Shown here one piece after another: positions 9,802 through 19,671 of a stretch of DNA of 64,000 nt (positions are counted from its first letter, which is position 1; each line of letters opens with the position of its first letter). A program made the translations under genes and the position numbers. Origin of the DNA: Labilibaculum manganireducens (GTDB lineage: Bacteria; Bacteroidota; Bacteroidia; Bacteroidales; Marinifilaceae); NCBI RefSeq assembly GCF_002843385.1, contig NZ_MVDE01000012.1:62001-126000 (forward strand), in the 5' to 3' direction. The notes under the pieces are model-generated. The model was not told where the DNA came from. It saw nothing but the letters and a program-made list of their open reading frames with translations, and did not search any database.

Positions 9802-11002
9802 TTAGTGGATGGGTAAAACAAAGTAAAACTGAGATCCTTTTCCTTTTACTGATTCGACCCTTATTCTACCTCCAAGTATTTTGACGTATTCTTTAACAAT
9901 CGTTAAGCCTAAGCCAGCTCCTTCATAAATTATTTCTCTTCCATTATCAATACGGTAAAAATGCTCAAAAATAAGTTCTTGGTCTTCCGCAGAAATACCA
10001 ACGCCTGTGTCTTTAATATAAAATTGAATCTCGTTTGTTTTGGTTTTAAAATCAAAACCAAATTTTACACTTCCTTTGTTTGTATATTTAATAGCATTTG
10101 AAATCAACTTACTAAGTATTATTTCTATCTTTTCTTTGTCCGAGAAAATAATTATTTCTTTCGCCTTATGATTATTTTCATAAGAAAATTCAATGCCTTT
10201 AGCATCAGCTTCAGATTTATACAGAACATACATGTCCTCAATTACATCCTCAACATTCACGTCTTCAATATAGATGTCCAGACAATCAGCATCTAACTTT
10301 GACATTTGAATAAGCTCATCTATTGTATTTAACATTCTGATAGAACTTTGCTGAATAGCACCAATATATTTCAGATGATCTTCTTTTGATAAAACGGAGT
10401 CTTCAAGCAATTCTGCAAACCCAAGAATACTATTCATTGGCGTTCGGATTTCATGATTCATATTTGTTAAAAAAGCTGATTTTAACTTGCTGGCCTCTTC
10501 CGCTTCCTGTGCAGCCTTAATTAACTTCATTTGGGTCAGTTTAAAATCTGTAATGTTATCAACATAACCATCGTATCTAACGATTCTGCCGGTAACATTC
10601 CGTACTGCACGAGCACCTTCTTTTACATAAATAACATCACCCTCTTTTGTGTACCATTCAGATTGAAAATTAATTACTTCACCTTTTTCTTCCAGTATCT
10701 TCTTGAAATTTTCTCTCTTATTATTGTCTGCATAACATCCCTTTGACAGTTTTTTTTTAGCTAAGTCTTCCAACGAATCATACTTCAGCATTTTTAAAAT
10801 TGCTTGATTTGCATAGATGATTTGCATAGATGATTTGCCCTTCTGGTGTTGTTTGATACAAACCCACCAAAGAGTTTTTTACCAAATCCAAATAGAGACG
10901 ATTATTTTCCCAGGTTCTGTTTTTTAGAATTCGGGATATGGAAAAGATCTCACCCAACGGTTTAGATAAGATCTTCTTAAGGGAGTTAAAAATCATTGCC
11001 AT
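9802..11002 (-). pseudogene. PAS-domain sensor histidine kinase, frameshifted by a 13-bp duplication
   Basis: Two overlapping reading frames make one kinase. The 5' frame (from ATG 11002) holds a short N-terminus and the beginning of a PAS domain, ending ...TPEGQIIYAN and then shifting out of frame. The 3' frame starts again at ...QIIYANQAILKML and carries the rest of PAS, a PAC-like strand, the HisKA phosphorylation site NMNHEIRTPMNS, and a HATPase domain (SNAIKYT, KDTGVGIS, GAGLGLTIVKEYV). The junction is an exact tandem copy of 13 bases. Removing one copy leaves 1188 bases, a clean 395-codon frame plus stop. The product had no obvious membrane segment, so it would be a cytosolic sensor. 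No response regulator is adjacent. It is either a recent pseudogene or an off state of a slippage-prone gene. Confidence 0.88.
10806..10838. repeat. 13-bp direct repeat (2.5 copies) causing the kinase frameshift
   Basis: GATTTGCATAGAT occurs at 10806-10818 and again at 10819-10831, followed by the first seven bases GATTTGC. The second copy shifts the kinase frame by one base. Confidence 0.95.
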
Positions 11003-11208
11003 ATTCTAATTTATAAATAAATTCTTATTTATCAAGCTGATTTTCATTGCTGTAAAATAGGCATGTTAACGTAAAATAATTTTTATATGGTGGAGTTTTG
11101 AACTAGTCTGTAGAAATCTATGCGATGCTTTTTATTTTTAATTGCGCCCAATTCTTAAATAAACACCATGAGATTCATTTCTATTTTTTCTGCTCGAGAG
11201 ATATTTGC

Positions 11209-12474
11209 TTATTTCACATCTTCAATGCTTGGCGCTTTCCATTTTACGCTTTCAACTTTTCTGTCTAAGGCTATATTTATGGCCATAGTGTTTCGGTACT
11301 TGTCGTAAATCATTGCACAAGTCATAATTAAACTGGTTCCAATAATTACACAAAGTAATATTCCCGGCTCAAAATCTTCAATTTGTGCTTCGGAAGGTAT
11401 GCTGTAAAATAAAAGTACGGTGATTAAGCCACGAGGAGCAACAAATAATTGTGGCAGTATATCCTTTCCTGCAAAAATTCGCAGTATAATGTATCGTATT
11501 GTATAAATCGAAATCAAAATCAGAAAGCTTACTATTGTTACGTTTAAACTCAGTAAGGAAGAAATGGCAATCGAAAGACCGAAAATTACAAAGAAAAAGG
11601 TTCGGACAACAAAGGCTGTTTCTGCTGTGATTGTATGCAACTCATTATAGATATGATGTGCTTTTTCGAAATCAATTAATTTTGAGAGCTTTCCTTTGAA
11701 AAAAAGTTTCATGTTCGCAATTACTAATCCAAATATCAGGATAATAATAAGCGAAGAAAGGTGCATTTTTTTGCCCAGTGCATATAGCAGTAACAGTATG
11801 GCTATCAGTAAAAAGAGTTTTACCTTGCTTTTTATGCGTTGAAAAATTAAAATAATTGCATAGCTGGCTATCAGGGAGATAATGATGGTGAGCAGAATGT
11901 TTCCTGCAAAACCTGTTACGCCGCTGTCTTCGGCAGGATTTAATTTTCCGGTTAAAAAATAGAACATCATAATGCCCATGATATCCGAAAAAGTACTTTC
12001 GTAGATATGAAATTCTTTTTTGCCGGCATTTAAACCTGATACGCTTGGTATGATAATGGCACTGGATAGTATGGACAATGGAGTTGCGTAAAGCCAGGCC
12101 GATTCCATGGTCATTCCGGGAATGAAATTGTAGAGAATCAATACAACAGCCCAAGTTGATAAAATAAGGCCGGTTAAGGCAACAGTAAATGATTTTAGGA
12201 TGGGGACTAATTTCTCTCTTTTCAGTTCCAGTTCAAGAGCCGCCTCCAGCACAATCATAATTAATCCGACAATTCCCAAAACTTCAAGAATAGGAAAGAA
12301 ATTTAATGTTTCTGCATTGAAATATTTAAGTATGTATTGGCAGCCAACCCCCAGTACGATAAGCATCAGTACTGCTGGGATATTTGTTTTTCTGGACAAT
12401 CCATTGAATAAAAAAGATAAAATGATGATTATGGATACTTCAATAATCAAATTATAGGATGAAATGATTTCCAT
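11209..12474 (-). CDS. Cation/proton antiporter (CPA superfamily)
   Basis: This 421-residue polytopic protein resembles Na+(or K+)/H+ exchangers of the monovalent cation:proton antiporter superfamily. About twelve hydrophobic segments are visible. LEAALELELKREKL resembles the TM region with the family LELD-type motif, and FHIYESTFSDIMG sits where CPA1 members have ES..ND. The pair of acidic residues expected in the transport core is not obvious to me, so ion and coupling are uncertain. It is the third gene of a minus-strand operon after the AAA ATPase and the MscS-like protein, with 5 bases between it and the latter. This context suggests ion or volume homeostasis under ATPase control. Confidence 0.8.
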   Translation of the reverse strand: MEIISSYNLIIEVSIIIILSFLFNGLSRKTNIPAVLMLIVLGVGCQYILKYFNAETLNFFPILEVLGIVGLIMIVLEAALELELKREKLVPILKSFTVALTGLILSTWAVVLILYNFIPGMTMESAWLYATPLSILSSAIIIPSVSGLNAGKKEFHIYESTFSDIMGIMMFYFLTGKLNPAEDSGVTGFAGNILLTIIISLIASYAIILIFQRIKSKVKLFLLIAILLLLYALGKKMHLSSLIIILIFGLVIANMKLFFKGKLSKLIDFEKAHHIYNELHTITAETAFVVRTFFFVIFGLSIAISSLLSLNVTIVSFLILISIYTIRYIILRIFAGKDILPQLFVAPRGLITVLLFYSIPSEAQIEDFEPGILLCVIIGTSLIMTCAMIYDKYRNTMAINIALDRKVESVKWKAPSIEDVK

Positions 12475-12479
12475 GGTTG

Positions 12480-13193
12480 TTACTTAAAATTGTTTGTTAC
12501 ACTTGTTTCAATCTGTATTTCATGTAAAAAGGCAGTTAAATCTTCAGTGGCAGCACCATTTTCGAGTGTGTACTGAAATTTAAATACCTGAGGAATTTCA
12601 CTGTTCTTTATGGTAGGTTTTTGTCCGAAATCTAAAATTGGATTGTCAAAAATCAGATTTAAAACCTGTTCTTTTGTTAATTGTGTACGCAGGTAAAGTG
12701 TTTGTCTTAATTTGGTATTTACATTTGAGTTGATCGCAAATCCTAAATTTTCAATTTCGGTATAATTAATAAACCGTTCTCCATATTCGGCATTAATGAT
12801 TAATCCGAAGGATTGCAGACTCTTAACTTCTCCCTTAAAATCCCCAATTGTGATAAATGCGTCTTTGCTTACCAAGGGGTTTGCCCTGAAAAAAATTCCG
12901 CTCACGAAGTTTTTGATATAGTAGAAACCAAAAAGACTTATAAAAACCAAAAGAATACTGTGTGTAATGTAATTGATAGATATAAAATCGAGTAGTAAAA
13001 AGGATATTGCAACAGGTTTGTAAAACAACATGCCTTTTTTTAAAAAGCTTATTATTTTTTTGTTGGTTACGTTTTTTTTAGCAAATCGCTCTCCAATGTA
13101 TGTTAGCAGCTTTAGTATCCAATAACAGACTGCCAGCAGTACAAGCAGGCCTAGTAAACCGCTCCAGGTGTATAATGTTTCGATATTTTCCAT
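12480..13193 (-). CDS. MscS-like small membrane protein
   Basis: The 237-residue protein has a lone N-terminal transmembrane helix, a basic stretch, two more helices (about residues 55-95) and then a soluble beta domain. The junction FVSGIFFRANPLVSKDAFITIGDFKGEVKS resembles MscS channels, where a pore-lining helix leads into a small beta barrel (usual form: NLISGI...PF.VGD.I.IG...G.V). The line INAEYGERFINYTEI matches the next MscS strand pair (DG..I.IPN). The tail is shorter than in full MscS. Its ATG directly abuts the stop of the upstream ATPase gene (TAAATG), which implies tight coupling. Mechanosensitivity is not shown; it may be a regulatory partner of the antiporter. Confidence 0.65.
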   Translation of the reverse strand: MENIETLYTWSGLLGLLVLLAVCYWILKLLTYIGERFAKKNVTNKKIISFLKKGMLFYKPVAISFLLLDFISINYITHSILLVFISLFGFYYIKNFVSGIFFRANPLVSKDAFITIGDFKGEVKSLQSFGLIINAEYGERFINYTEIENLGFAINSNVNTKLRQTLYLRTQLTKEQVLNLIFDNPILDFGQKPTIKNSEIPQVFKFQYTLENGAATEDLTAFLHEIQIETSVTNNFK

Positions 13194-15632
13194 TTAGTTG
13201 AGTGTTCCTCTGTATTTTAGAATTTCACGAATATTGTGGTACAATACTTGGTTTAAAACAAGATTTCCCTCTGTGTTTCGCAGAAATACTTTGGTGTTTG
13301 TTAAACGTTTTAATCCTGATTTATAGGAGATGTTGTATCGATTGCCCAAAAGGGTTTTCAATACAATTTCGTTAATGTGCTTGTATAATAATACATATTT
13401 AAGAATAATAACTTCTTCGGGAGTGAAAAAGTCTTCAAAATCATACTCCTTTTCTTCAAACACTACTTTATGATCATCAGAAGTAGTAATTGCATAGGTC
13501 CATGCCTGCAATACTTCGCCCATATTATTGCCGTAATTTTTACACAACTTTTGTACGTAAAGCTCCAGTTGTTTATTGAGCAGGGGAAGTCCTTTTTCTG
13601 TCACCAAACTTCGGTGCGAGGCACCATGCCGCAATAGTATGGCTTTGTGTATTTCGTCAGTTTTTGCTTTGTTAACATCAATAACAGAGCTGAACGAATT
13701 GGAAAAAGGAAGTCTTTTATCCAAATGAGACTGCATGGCATTTGAAGTAGTCATGATAACGAAAACCTGATCGGATTCCGATTCCACGAATTCTATGGCG
13801 GCTCTTACATTATCTAATAAACTGTGATTTTTGTCTCTCCAGAGTTCCAGATTATCAATTACCAATAACGGACGGAAATTATAGGTGTGTTTCTTAATAT
13901 GCTGAAGAGCCTCTGCAAGGTTTTTTGTGCTTGTAAATTTTCTTCCTTCAACGGAAATAGTACTGTCAGGTTCGAGAAAAATACTTTGTTTGTCAAAATG
14001 ATCTTTCGCAGCACTTTCAATAAAAGTAGATTTCCCGCTTAAACTATTTCCTACAACAAGAACCGCTTTGTTGTGTCCTTTTTTCCACAGATTTAAGGTT
14101 TCCTGTAGTTTTTGTTTTTCGGTTTCGCGCGGAACGAAGAATAAGTCTCCAATAAAATTCTTATTTAAAAAAAGAGTATCGTAATGAACGTTAGATGCTT
14201 TAAATGTTCTGTATTCAATGCATTTTGATGATGCCTCTAATTTCATAAACGGATTATCAGCGGTACTGATTTCATATGTCCTGCTAAAAAAGGAAAGGGT
14301 GTTTTTAAATTTTTTTTCTACTTCAAGTAAGAATTTGTTTTTTGAAGATGTGAGTTGAGTTATTGATGATTGCAAAGAAACTTTCAGAAAATCTTCTGAG
14401 TGATAAATATTTGAGACTAAGAATTCGGTACTAAATTTTTCTTGTACCAGACCAATTATCTTCCTCTGCAAATTTTCATTTGTATTGGCTGAGCGCAGTA
14501 AGTTTTGTATGCTTTGAACCTGAGAAGGCAGTGTTTCAAGTGTGTTGTTGTTTTTTAGTAAAGTTAAACTGCTCTTTAAATTTAGTAAACTGTGTTTATA
14601 AAAAGCAAGCAGATTTGTCCTGTTTTGCCACAGCTCGATCATATCGGGGAGCAACATATAATTCAGCCACTTTTTAGCCGATTTGTTAAAGTCTATTTTT
14701 TTTATGAGTAATAAACCATCTTCACTTGCAACAGGAATGCTGCTTTCTTCGAGCGAAGCAATTTTTAATTCAATATCAAAGGCATAGGTTTCTTGTTTTG
14801 TATTTGTTACCTCTAAATCATCCAGAATATCTTCAATTAATGAAATGGTGTCTGCAGTTTTAACAATTTCATCCAAATTCTGAACAGAATCCAACACTTT
14901 GCTTATGGTTTGTTTCGCATTTTCAAGTTCACTGATAAGTGTTGCGCAAATGTTTTGGGTATGATTTTTAATATCCTTAAAAACAAGAATGATATTGGAT
15001 AAAGTTTGAGTTGATTTTTCAATTTCCTTGACTTGATTTTGCACCGTAAGAAATTGATTTTTGTAAACTTCCCAAGGATTTTGCTGGTGTTTGGTTTTGG
15101 AAATATGTTTCTTTCTTTTTTTATTGGTTTGCTGAACCGGATTTAGTTCTGCGCTAATTTTCTGAGCAAAGGAGTTGGTTGCTTTTTCTAAAATTGCTTT
15201 GGATTCTTTTAGATGATGCTGAACAGTCTGATCATCGACCAGAGATTCTTGTTTTTTATTTTTTGAAATTTGAAGCTGTAACAATACATCGCGGTGTATC
15301 AGCATCGTATTCTTAAACGACTCCGGCAAAAGATAATTCAGAATATATATTGTTGTAAAATCCGGATTTTTATCGGTTTGTGCTTTGTTGTATTCCTGAT
15401 CACCAATAGAAATAAAGAAATCGCTTACTTCTGTAAATTCTTTTAGAACAAGCTGAGAAAGGCCTTCTGTTGTCAGGCTTTGTTCCAATAGGTTCAGATA
15501 GTCCTCTAAATGTTTGTTTAAAACCTCTAAAACGCTCAAGGTTTTGGTTGTTATATCTTTCTCTTTATCAGACTTCATGTGTTTTAAATCTTTATTATTC
15601 ATGGCAAACGTTATGCAATATAAGAATTCCAT
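13194..15632 (-). CDS. Large AAA-type ATPase of unknown function
   Basis: I do not recognise a named family. The product is up to 812 residues. Residues 20-500 look almost wholly helical and hydrophilic with coiled-coil-like stretches and a basic patch KKRKKH near 171-176. An ATPase module follows: Walker A GNSLSGKST (about 528-536), Walker B LLVIDN (about 589-594), and a sensor-1-like VIMTTSN (about 625-631). The last 80 residues look like a winged-helix domain. No membrane segment is seen. The start may be ATG 15632, 15602 or 15578; the later ones drop only a short, poorly conserved-looking leader. It heads the operon with the MscS-like and antiporter genes. Confidence 0.7.
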   Translation of the reverse strand: MEFLYCITFAMNNKDLKHMKSDKEKDITTKTLSVLEVLNKHLEDYLNLLEQSLTTEGLSQLVLKEFTEVSDFFISIGDQEYNKAQTDKNPDFTTIYILNYLLPESFKNTMLIHRDVLLQLQISKNKKQESLVDDQTVQHHLKESKAILEKATNSFAQKISAELNPVQQTNKKRKKHISKTKHQQNPWEVYKNQFLTVQNQVKEIEKSTQTLSNIILVFKDIKNHTQNICATLISELENAKQTISKVLDSVQNLDEIVKTADTISLIEDILDDLEVTNTKQETYAFDIELKIASLEESSIPVASEDGLLLIKKIDFNKSAKKWLNYMLLPDMIELWQNRTNLLAFYKHSLLNLKSSLTLLKNNNTLETLPSQVQSIQNLLRSANTNENLQRKIIGLVQEKFSTEFLVSNIYHSEDFLKVSLQSSITQLTSSKNKFLLEVEKKFKNTLSFFSRTYEISTADNPFMKLEASSKCIEYRTFKASNVHYDTLFLNKNFIGDLFFVPRETEKQKLQETLNLWKKGHNKAVLVVGNSLSGKSTFIESAAKDHFDKQSIFLEPDSTISVEGRKFTSTKNLAEALQHIKKHTYNFRPLLVIDNLELWRDKNHSLLDNVRAAIEFVESESDQVFVIMTTSNAMQSHLDKRLPFSNSFSSVIDVNKAKTDEIHKAILLRHGASHRSLVTEKGLPLLNKQLELYVQKLCKNYGNNMGEVLQAWTYAITTSDDHKVVFEEKEYDFEDFFTPEEVIILKYVLLYKHINEIVLKTLLGNRYNISYKSGLKRLTNTKVFLRNTEGNLVLNQVLYHNIREILKYRGTLN

Positions 15633-15828
15633 GTTCAGTTTTTTAAATTTTTTTAATACTTTTTATGATGACTTTCAAATGAAAAGAAGGAAAGAGCTAT
15701 CGTATTGAAAGCATTTTAGAGATAAGATTAACAATGAAATTAACATCATTTTAGTGATTGATATCTAGTTTGTATTTGAATAGACAGGCATTTATTATTA
15801 CTTTTCGGTTGAATAAAAATTTTTCCCG

Positions 15829-17253
15829 ATGTTCCGAAATATATCATTCCTTATTTTTTTTGTTGTTAATCTAAGTGTGAATGCGCAAAAGGTAGATTTA
15901 TTGTACTTCACAGATGCACATCAGATTTTTCCGGTAGACGATGTTGATGGAGGACGAGGTGGTGTTGCCCGATTAAAAACTATTGCAGATGAGGTGCGAA
16001 AGGTTAATCCAAACACATTGGTAATTCATGGAGGTGATTTGTGTGGTGGTGTTCTGTTTGGCGGCATGTACAAAGGAGAGCCTATGATTGAAGCCTTCAA
16101 TGATATTCCTGTGGATATCTGCAATTTCGGACAGCATGAATTTGATTTTGGGGCACAACATACCATTCAGCTTTTATCTAAATCCAAATCGCAGTGGTTT
16201 AGTTCCAATCTTAAAAACAGAGATGGTGGTGTGTTTGGGAATTTGCCTGCTTTTCTAGTGAAAAAAATTGGAGGTTTGCGAATTGGATTTATCGGCCTGA
16301 CCGACGCTATGAACACAAGTATTCATGATGATTTGGTGGTTCAGGAAGATTTATTTGTTTCTGTTTCTAAGCTTCAGCCTGAAATGGGGAATGTTGATTT
16401 TTTGGTACTTATAACCCAAACAGATTTGGAAACCAATCGGAAATTGTTGGAGCAGTTTCCTGAAATTGATTTGATTTTAACTGAGGAGCAGTTCGAGCAC
16501 GAAAGCAATATTTTTTACAAAGGCAGTGTTCCGATTGTTGCTACTGCCGGAAACATGAGTTCAGTTGCTAAATTGAGCCTGGAAAAGAATAAAAAACCGC
16601 TCGTTGAAATTATTCCTTTAACAAGTGATGTGACTTCCGAGAAGTATATGAGAGATATGGAGCTGTATTATAAAAAGGATATGGAATTGCAGTTGTCCGA
16701 AAAGATTGGTCGGTTGGAAGTTCCTCTTCGTTTTAAAGATGGGATTACCGGCGAAAGTCTTGCCGGAAATTTAATTGCTGATGCTTTTAAAGAATGGCAC
16801 AGTTCCAATGTGGGAATTATTAATGGTGGTGGAATAAGAGCTGATGTGTCTGTTGGAGATTTTACTTTAAAATCTGTTCGCTCACTGCTGCCTTTTGGAA
16901 ATAGAATTTGTCAAATTCTGATTAAAGGGAAGGTGTTGAAACAGTTTTTAAAAGAGAATGCTGCAGATAAAAATGGTCAGTTGCTTCAGGTTTCAGGGAT
17001 TAGTTACAAATATTCTTTTGTCGACAATAGTATATTTGTTGAGAGGGACGGGAAAGAGTTGGACGATGAGGAATTATTGACGGTTTCATTGAACAACTAT
17101 TGTTTGGGGAAATTAACCGGAGAGTTTGAAGTTTTGGTTGATGAATTGAATCCCAAGGCAATTGAGGATTTTGAAGTGCTGAAAGCATACTGTAAAAAAT
17201 TAAAACTTGTAAAGCCGGTTTTGGAAGGACGGATTGTGCTATTGGGAGAGTGA
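15829..17253 (+). CDS. Exported 5'-nucleotidase/UshA-like protein with altered active site
   Basis: The 474-residue protein has a signal peptide (cleavage near VNAQ), a metallophosphoesterase domain and a 5'-nucleotidase C-terminal domain with the substrate motif GIINGGGIRADV near residue 330. Family members hydrolyse nucleotides or UDP-sugars in the periplasm. Motif I (FTDAHQ) and motif II (HGGD) are kept. The usual GNHEFD is GQHEFD, the LTHxG histidine is replaced (ITQTD), and the GHxH/GHSQ pair reads TEEQFEHE. Several metal ligands known from UshA are therefore missing, and dinuclear metal catalysis is doubtful. It converges on the TonB receptor gene and is divergent from the ATPase operon. 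Confidence 0.85.
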   Translation: MFRNISFLIFFVVNLSVNAQKVDLLYFTDAHQIFPVDDVDGGRGGVARLKTIADEVRKVNPNTLVIHGGDLCGGVLFGGMYKGEPMIEAFNDIPVDICNFGQHEFDFGAQHTIQLLSKSKSQWFSSNLKNRDGGVFGNLPAFLVKKIGGLRIGFIGLTDAMNTSIHDDLVVQEDLFVSVSKLQPEMGNVDFLVLITQTDLETNRKLLEQFPEIDLILTEEQFEHESNIFYKGSVPIVATAGNMSSVAKLSLEKNKKPLVEIIPLTSDVTSEKYMRDMELYYKKDMELQLSEKIGRLEVPLRFKDGITGESLAGNLIADAFKEWHSSNVGIINGGGIRADVSVGDFTLKSVRSLLPFGNRICQILIKGKVLKQFLKENAADKNGQLLQVSGISYKYSFVDNSIFVERDGKELDDEELLTVSLNNYCLGKLTGEFEVLVDELNPKAIEDFEVLKAYCKKLKLVKPVLEGRIVLLGE

Positions 17254-17260
17254 AAATATA

Positions 17261-17290
17261 CCGATTGAATCACATATGTCATTCAATCGG
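17261..17290. terminator. Hairpin between convergent genes
   Basis: CCGATTGAAT and ATTCAATCGG form a perfect 10-bp stem with a 10-base loop. T-runs are weak on both sides, so the terminator role for the two convergent genes is likely but not certain. Confidence 0.55.
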
Positions 17291-17303
17291 CACATTTGAT
17301 TAA

Positions 17304-19544
17304 TTACATCAAGCTAATTGCCAGAGTTAGATAAAAACTACGCCCGGGAGCATAAATTGCCTTGTTGCTGCCTTTTACCGACCTGTTTAAATGCTCGTAG
17401 TACGCTTCGTCAAAAAGATTTCTTACGCCACCAATTAATCTGATTTTATCGGAAAAATCGTAAGATGCTTTAATATCAGCAATAGTAAAAGCAGGTGTTT
17501 TGCTTTCTCCATAATTATTTGATATTCTATTTTGCTTTAAAGCATGTCGGATCATTATTTCCGGATGAAACTTATTCCTGAAAAAGGAAGCTCCCAATGC
17601 ATATCTGATATCAAGAGGAGGAACTTCAGGCAAGGGCTGATTGAAATCTATATTCTTTCCATAAGTATAGGCAATATTTACTTTGTGATAAATGGAAGAT
17701 GTGATTTTCTGATACCAGGAAAATTCAAAGCCACGCATAACTGCTTTATCGATGTTGTAATATTGTTTTACACCGGGAGCAGTGGCTAGTCTCGGCGATA
17801 AATCAGGTCTGATTTCAGCACTGATGTAATCTCTTAGCATGGATGCAAAAAGGGTGATGTTCAATTCAGATTGATCAGTTTTCCAGATAAAATTATAGTC
17901 TAACTGATAGTTTACCTCCGATTTCAGTTTTGCGTTTCCAATTCTTTCGTACGGGTCAACATCAACTGCCAAATAGTTGATGAAGCGTTCGGTTAAGCTT
18001 CCGCTGCGTTCGGCTCTTCCCAGCCACAATCCCATTCTAATCTGTTTCGAGAAATCGTGGGTGGCTCCAAAACTTGCCGAAACATTTAGTTTGTCAGATG
18101 GACTTTCAGGGTTGGCATTTATAAATTCAGTGGTTAGTTCTCTACTCTTGGCACTGTTGTGTTCCAAGCGGGTAGAGGCAACAAAATAGACCTCTTGCAG
18201 TGCAAAATGATATTCTCCAAACAATGCAGCTTTTGAAATTTTACTGTCCTGCCAAAGGTCATCGAAAAAGGTAGTCCCGGTTTTCGGACCCATCAGCATT
18301 TTGCGGGAACGTGTTCCTTCTGCTTCTTCTGCTTTGTAGTCGATTCCCGCAAAAAGAGAACTGTTCTTAAATTGAAAACTTGCCTCCGATCTTCCACCAT
18401 AGTTTTTGGTTTTGGCTAAAGTGATTGCATTCACCGTTCTCGGATTCAAATCTTTTGTCAGGTTGTCCATGCTGTGATCAACAAAAGAGCCGTAAAATGA
18501 AGTGGATAGGGAACTAATGCTTGTGCTCTTAAAGTTGATTTTGTGAGTCAGATTAAACAGCCAGGTATCATCTTCCCGCAAATCCATATTTAGAGCAGGA
18601 AAATCGACATCCTTGGCAAAGTTGTTATTTGCCGACAGCTTGATGCTCTGATAATCAGATAATTTAAAGACGCTGCTCATTCCGATGTTGCGCCGGTTAA
18701 ATCCAGAAGGTGTTTTGTTGCCGTTTCCATCTTCGTAATTGTCACCTTCGCTGTAGGCTCCGTAAATGCCAAAGTTATAGAACTTCCCTTTTGCTCCGGC
18801 CATGGCTTCTGTGCGGAAAATATTTCCATTGCTTTCGTAACTGCCGCTTGCCCTGCCAAATGCTTTTGCGGTTTGGCTAAAACTTGCAGGTGCCGACTTA
18901 AAATGGATACTGCCACCAAAAGCATTTCCAAATCGCAGTGAATGCGGACCTTTTACAATTTCTACCCGATCGACCATACTCATCGGAATTTGACTTGCGG
19001 GAGGATCCATTCGGTTTGGACAAGCTGCCGTTGCGCTCATTCCATTGTCCATAATGAGGTTTAACTGATCGTATTTAAAGCCACGAAGAACAGGATCGAA
19101 ACCATAACTTCCGCTTTTTCGGATGCCTCCAATCATGGCACTCTGACTCAAAAAATCACCTGCATCGTGCGATAGTTTATCACTGATGCGGACTTTCATG
19201 ATATCACTTTTAGCAGAGCTGTTTGCTCTTGCAATTACAGTTGTTGGCAGTAAAGAAATGTATGATTGGGTGAGGCTTAATACTCCAATTTTTATTGCTT
19301 CCTGCAGTCTGCCGCTTGATATTTCAAGTTTGCCATAGTTTACATGCGAAATTTGAAGTTTTTCTGCAGCGATAAATTTGATTGATATTTCTCCTTCGGG
19401 AGTGCTTGTCCCTTTCTGATTCTGATATAGGTAATGGGCATACTGGATTGGATCGCCGGTTTCAGTATCTTTCAGTATTATAGCTTGTTGCGAATGTGCT
19501 TGTATCCCAATGAACAGGAAACAAACGATTAGAATATTTTTCAT
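17304..19544 (-). CDS. TonB-dependent receptor, predicted copper type (OprC/NosA-like)
   Basis: This is an outer-membrane receptor of 746 residues when started at ATG 19544, where a signal peptide begins (MKNILIVCFLFIGIQAHSQ); the frame is open upstream but the extra 54 residues look non-coding. Order: signal, carboxypeptidase-regulatory-like beta domain, plug (about 100-215), beta barrel ending in Met after an aromatic-rich last strand. The plug carries CPNRMDPP with C175 and M179, and the barrel carries HSM with H357 and M359. Pseudomonas OprC binds copper through a CxxxM and HxM pair (C143, M147, H323, M325) with almost the same spacing (182 against 180). Copper as substrate is therefore a motivated inference. 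The small Cys/His protein upstream probably belongs to the same unit. Confidence 0.85.
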   Translation of the reverse strand: MKNILIVCFLFIGIQAHSQQAIILKDTETGDPIQYAHYLYQNQKGTSTPEGEISIKFIAAEKLQISHVNYGKLEISSGRLQEAIKIGVLSLTQSYISLLPTTVIARANSSAKSDIMKVRISDKLSHDAGDFLSQSAMIGGIRKSGSYGFDPVLRGFKYDQLNLIMDNGMSATAACPNRMDPPASQIPMSMVDRVEIVKGPHSLRFGNAFGGSIHFKSAPASFSQTAKAFGRASGSYESNGNIFRTEAMAGAKGKFYNFGIYGAYSEGDNYEDGNGNKTPSGFNRRNIGMSSVFKLSDYQSIKLSANNNFAKDVDFPALNMDLREDDTWLFNLTHKINFKSTSISSLSTSFYGSFVDHSMDNLTKDLNPRTVNAITLAKTKNYGGRSEASFQFKNSSLFAGIDYKAEEAEGTRSRKMLMGPKTGTTFFDDLWQDSKISKAALFGEYHFALQEVYFVASTRLEHNSAKSRELTTEFINANPESPSDKLNVSASFGATHDFSKQIRMGLWLGRAERSGSLTERFINYLAVDVDPYERIGNAKLKSEVNYQLDYNFIWKTDQSELNITLFASMLRDYISAEIRPDLSPRLATAPGVKQYYNIDKAVMRGFEFSWYQKITSSIYHKVNIAYTYGKNIDFNQPLPEVPPLDIRYALGASFFRNKFHPEIMIRHALKQNRISNNYGESKTPAFTIADIKASYDFSDKIRLIGGVRNLFDEAYYEHLNRSVKGSNKAIYAPGRSFYLTLAISLM

Positions 19545-19671
19545 TCCTGAGTATTTTATGTAATTACTAGATATGAGTAGTCTGCATTGATCGTGTAAAA
19601 CCAATGCAAGCCTCCCAATAAAGTATGATATACAGTGAATTATCAATTGGGGATTGATAATAAGTAATTGA

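Noticed and set aside
9802-11002. Two separate genes (short PAS protein and kinase)
   Set aside because: The frames overlap at an exact 13-bp duplication, and removing one copy fuses them into one normal kinase.
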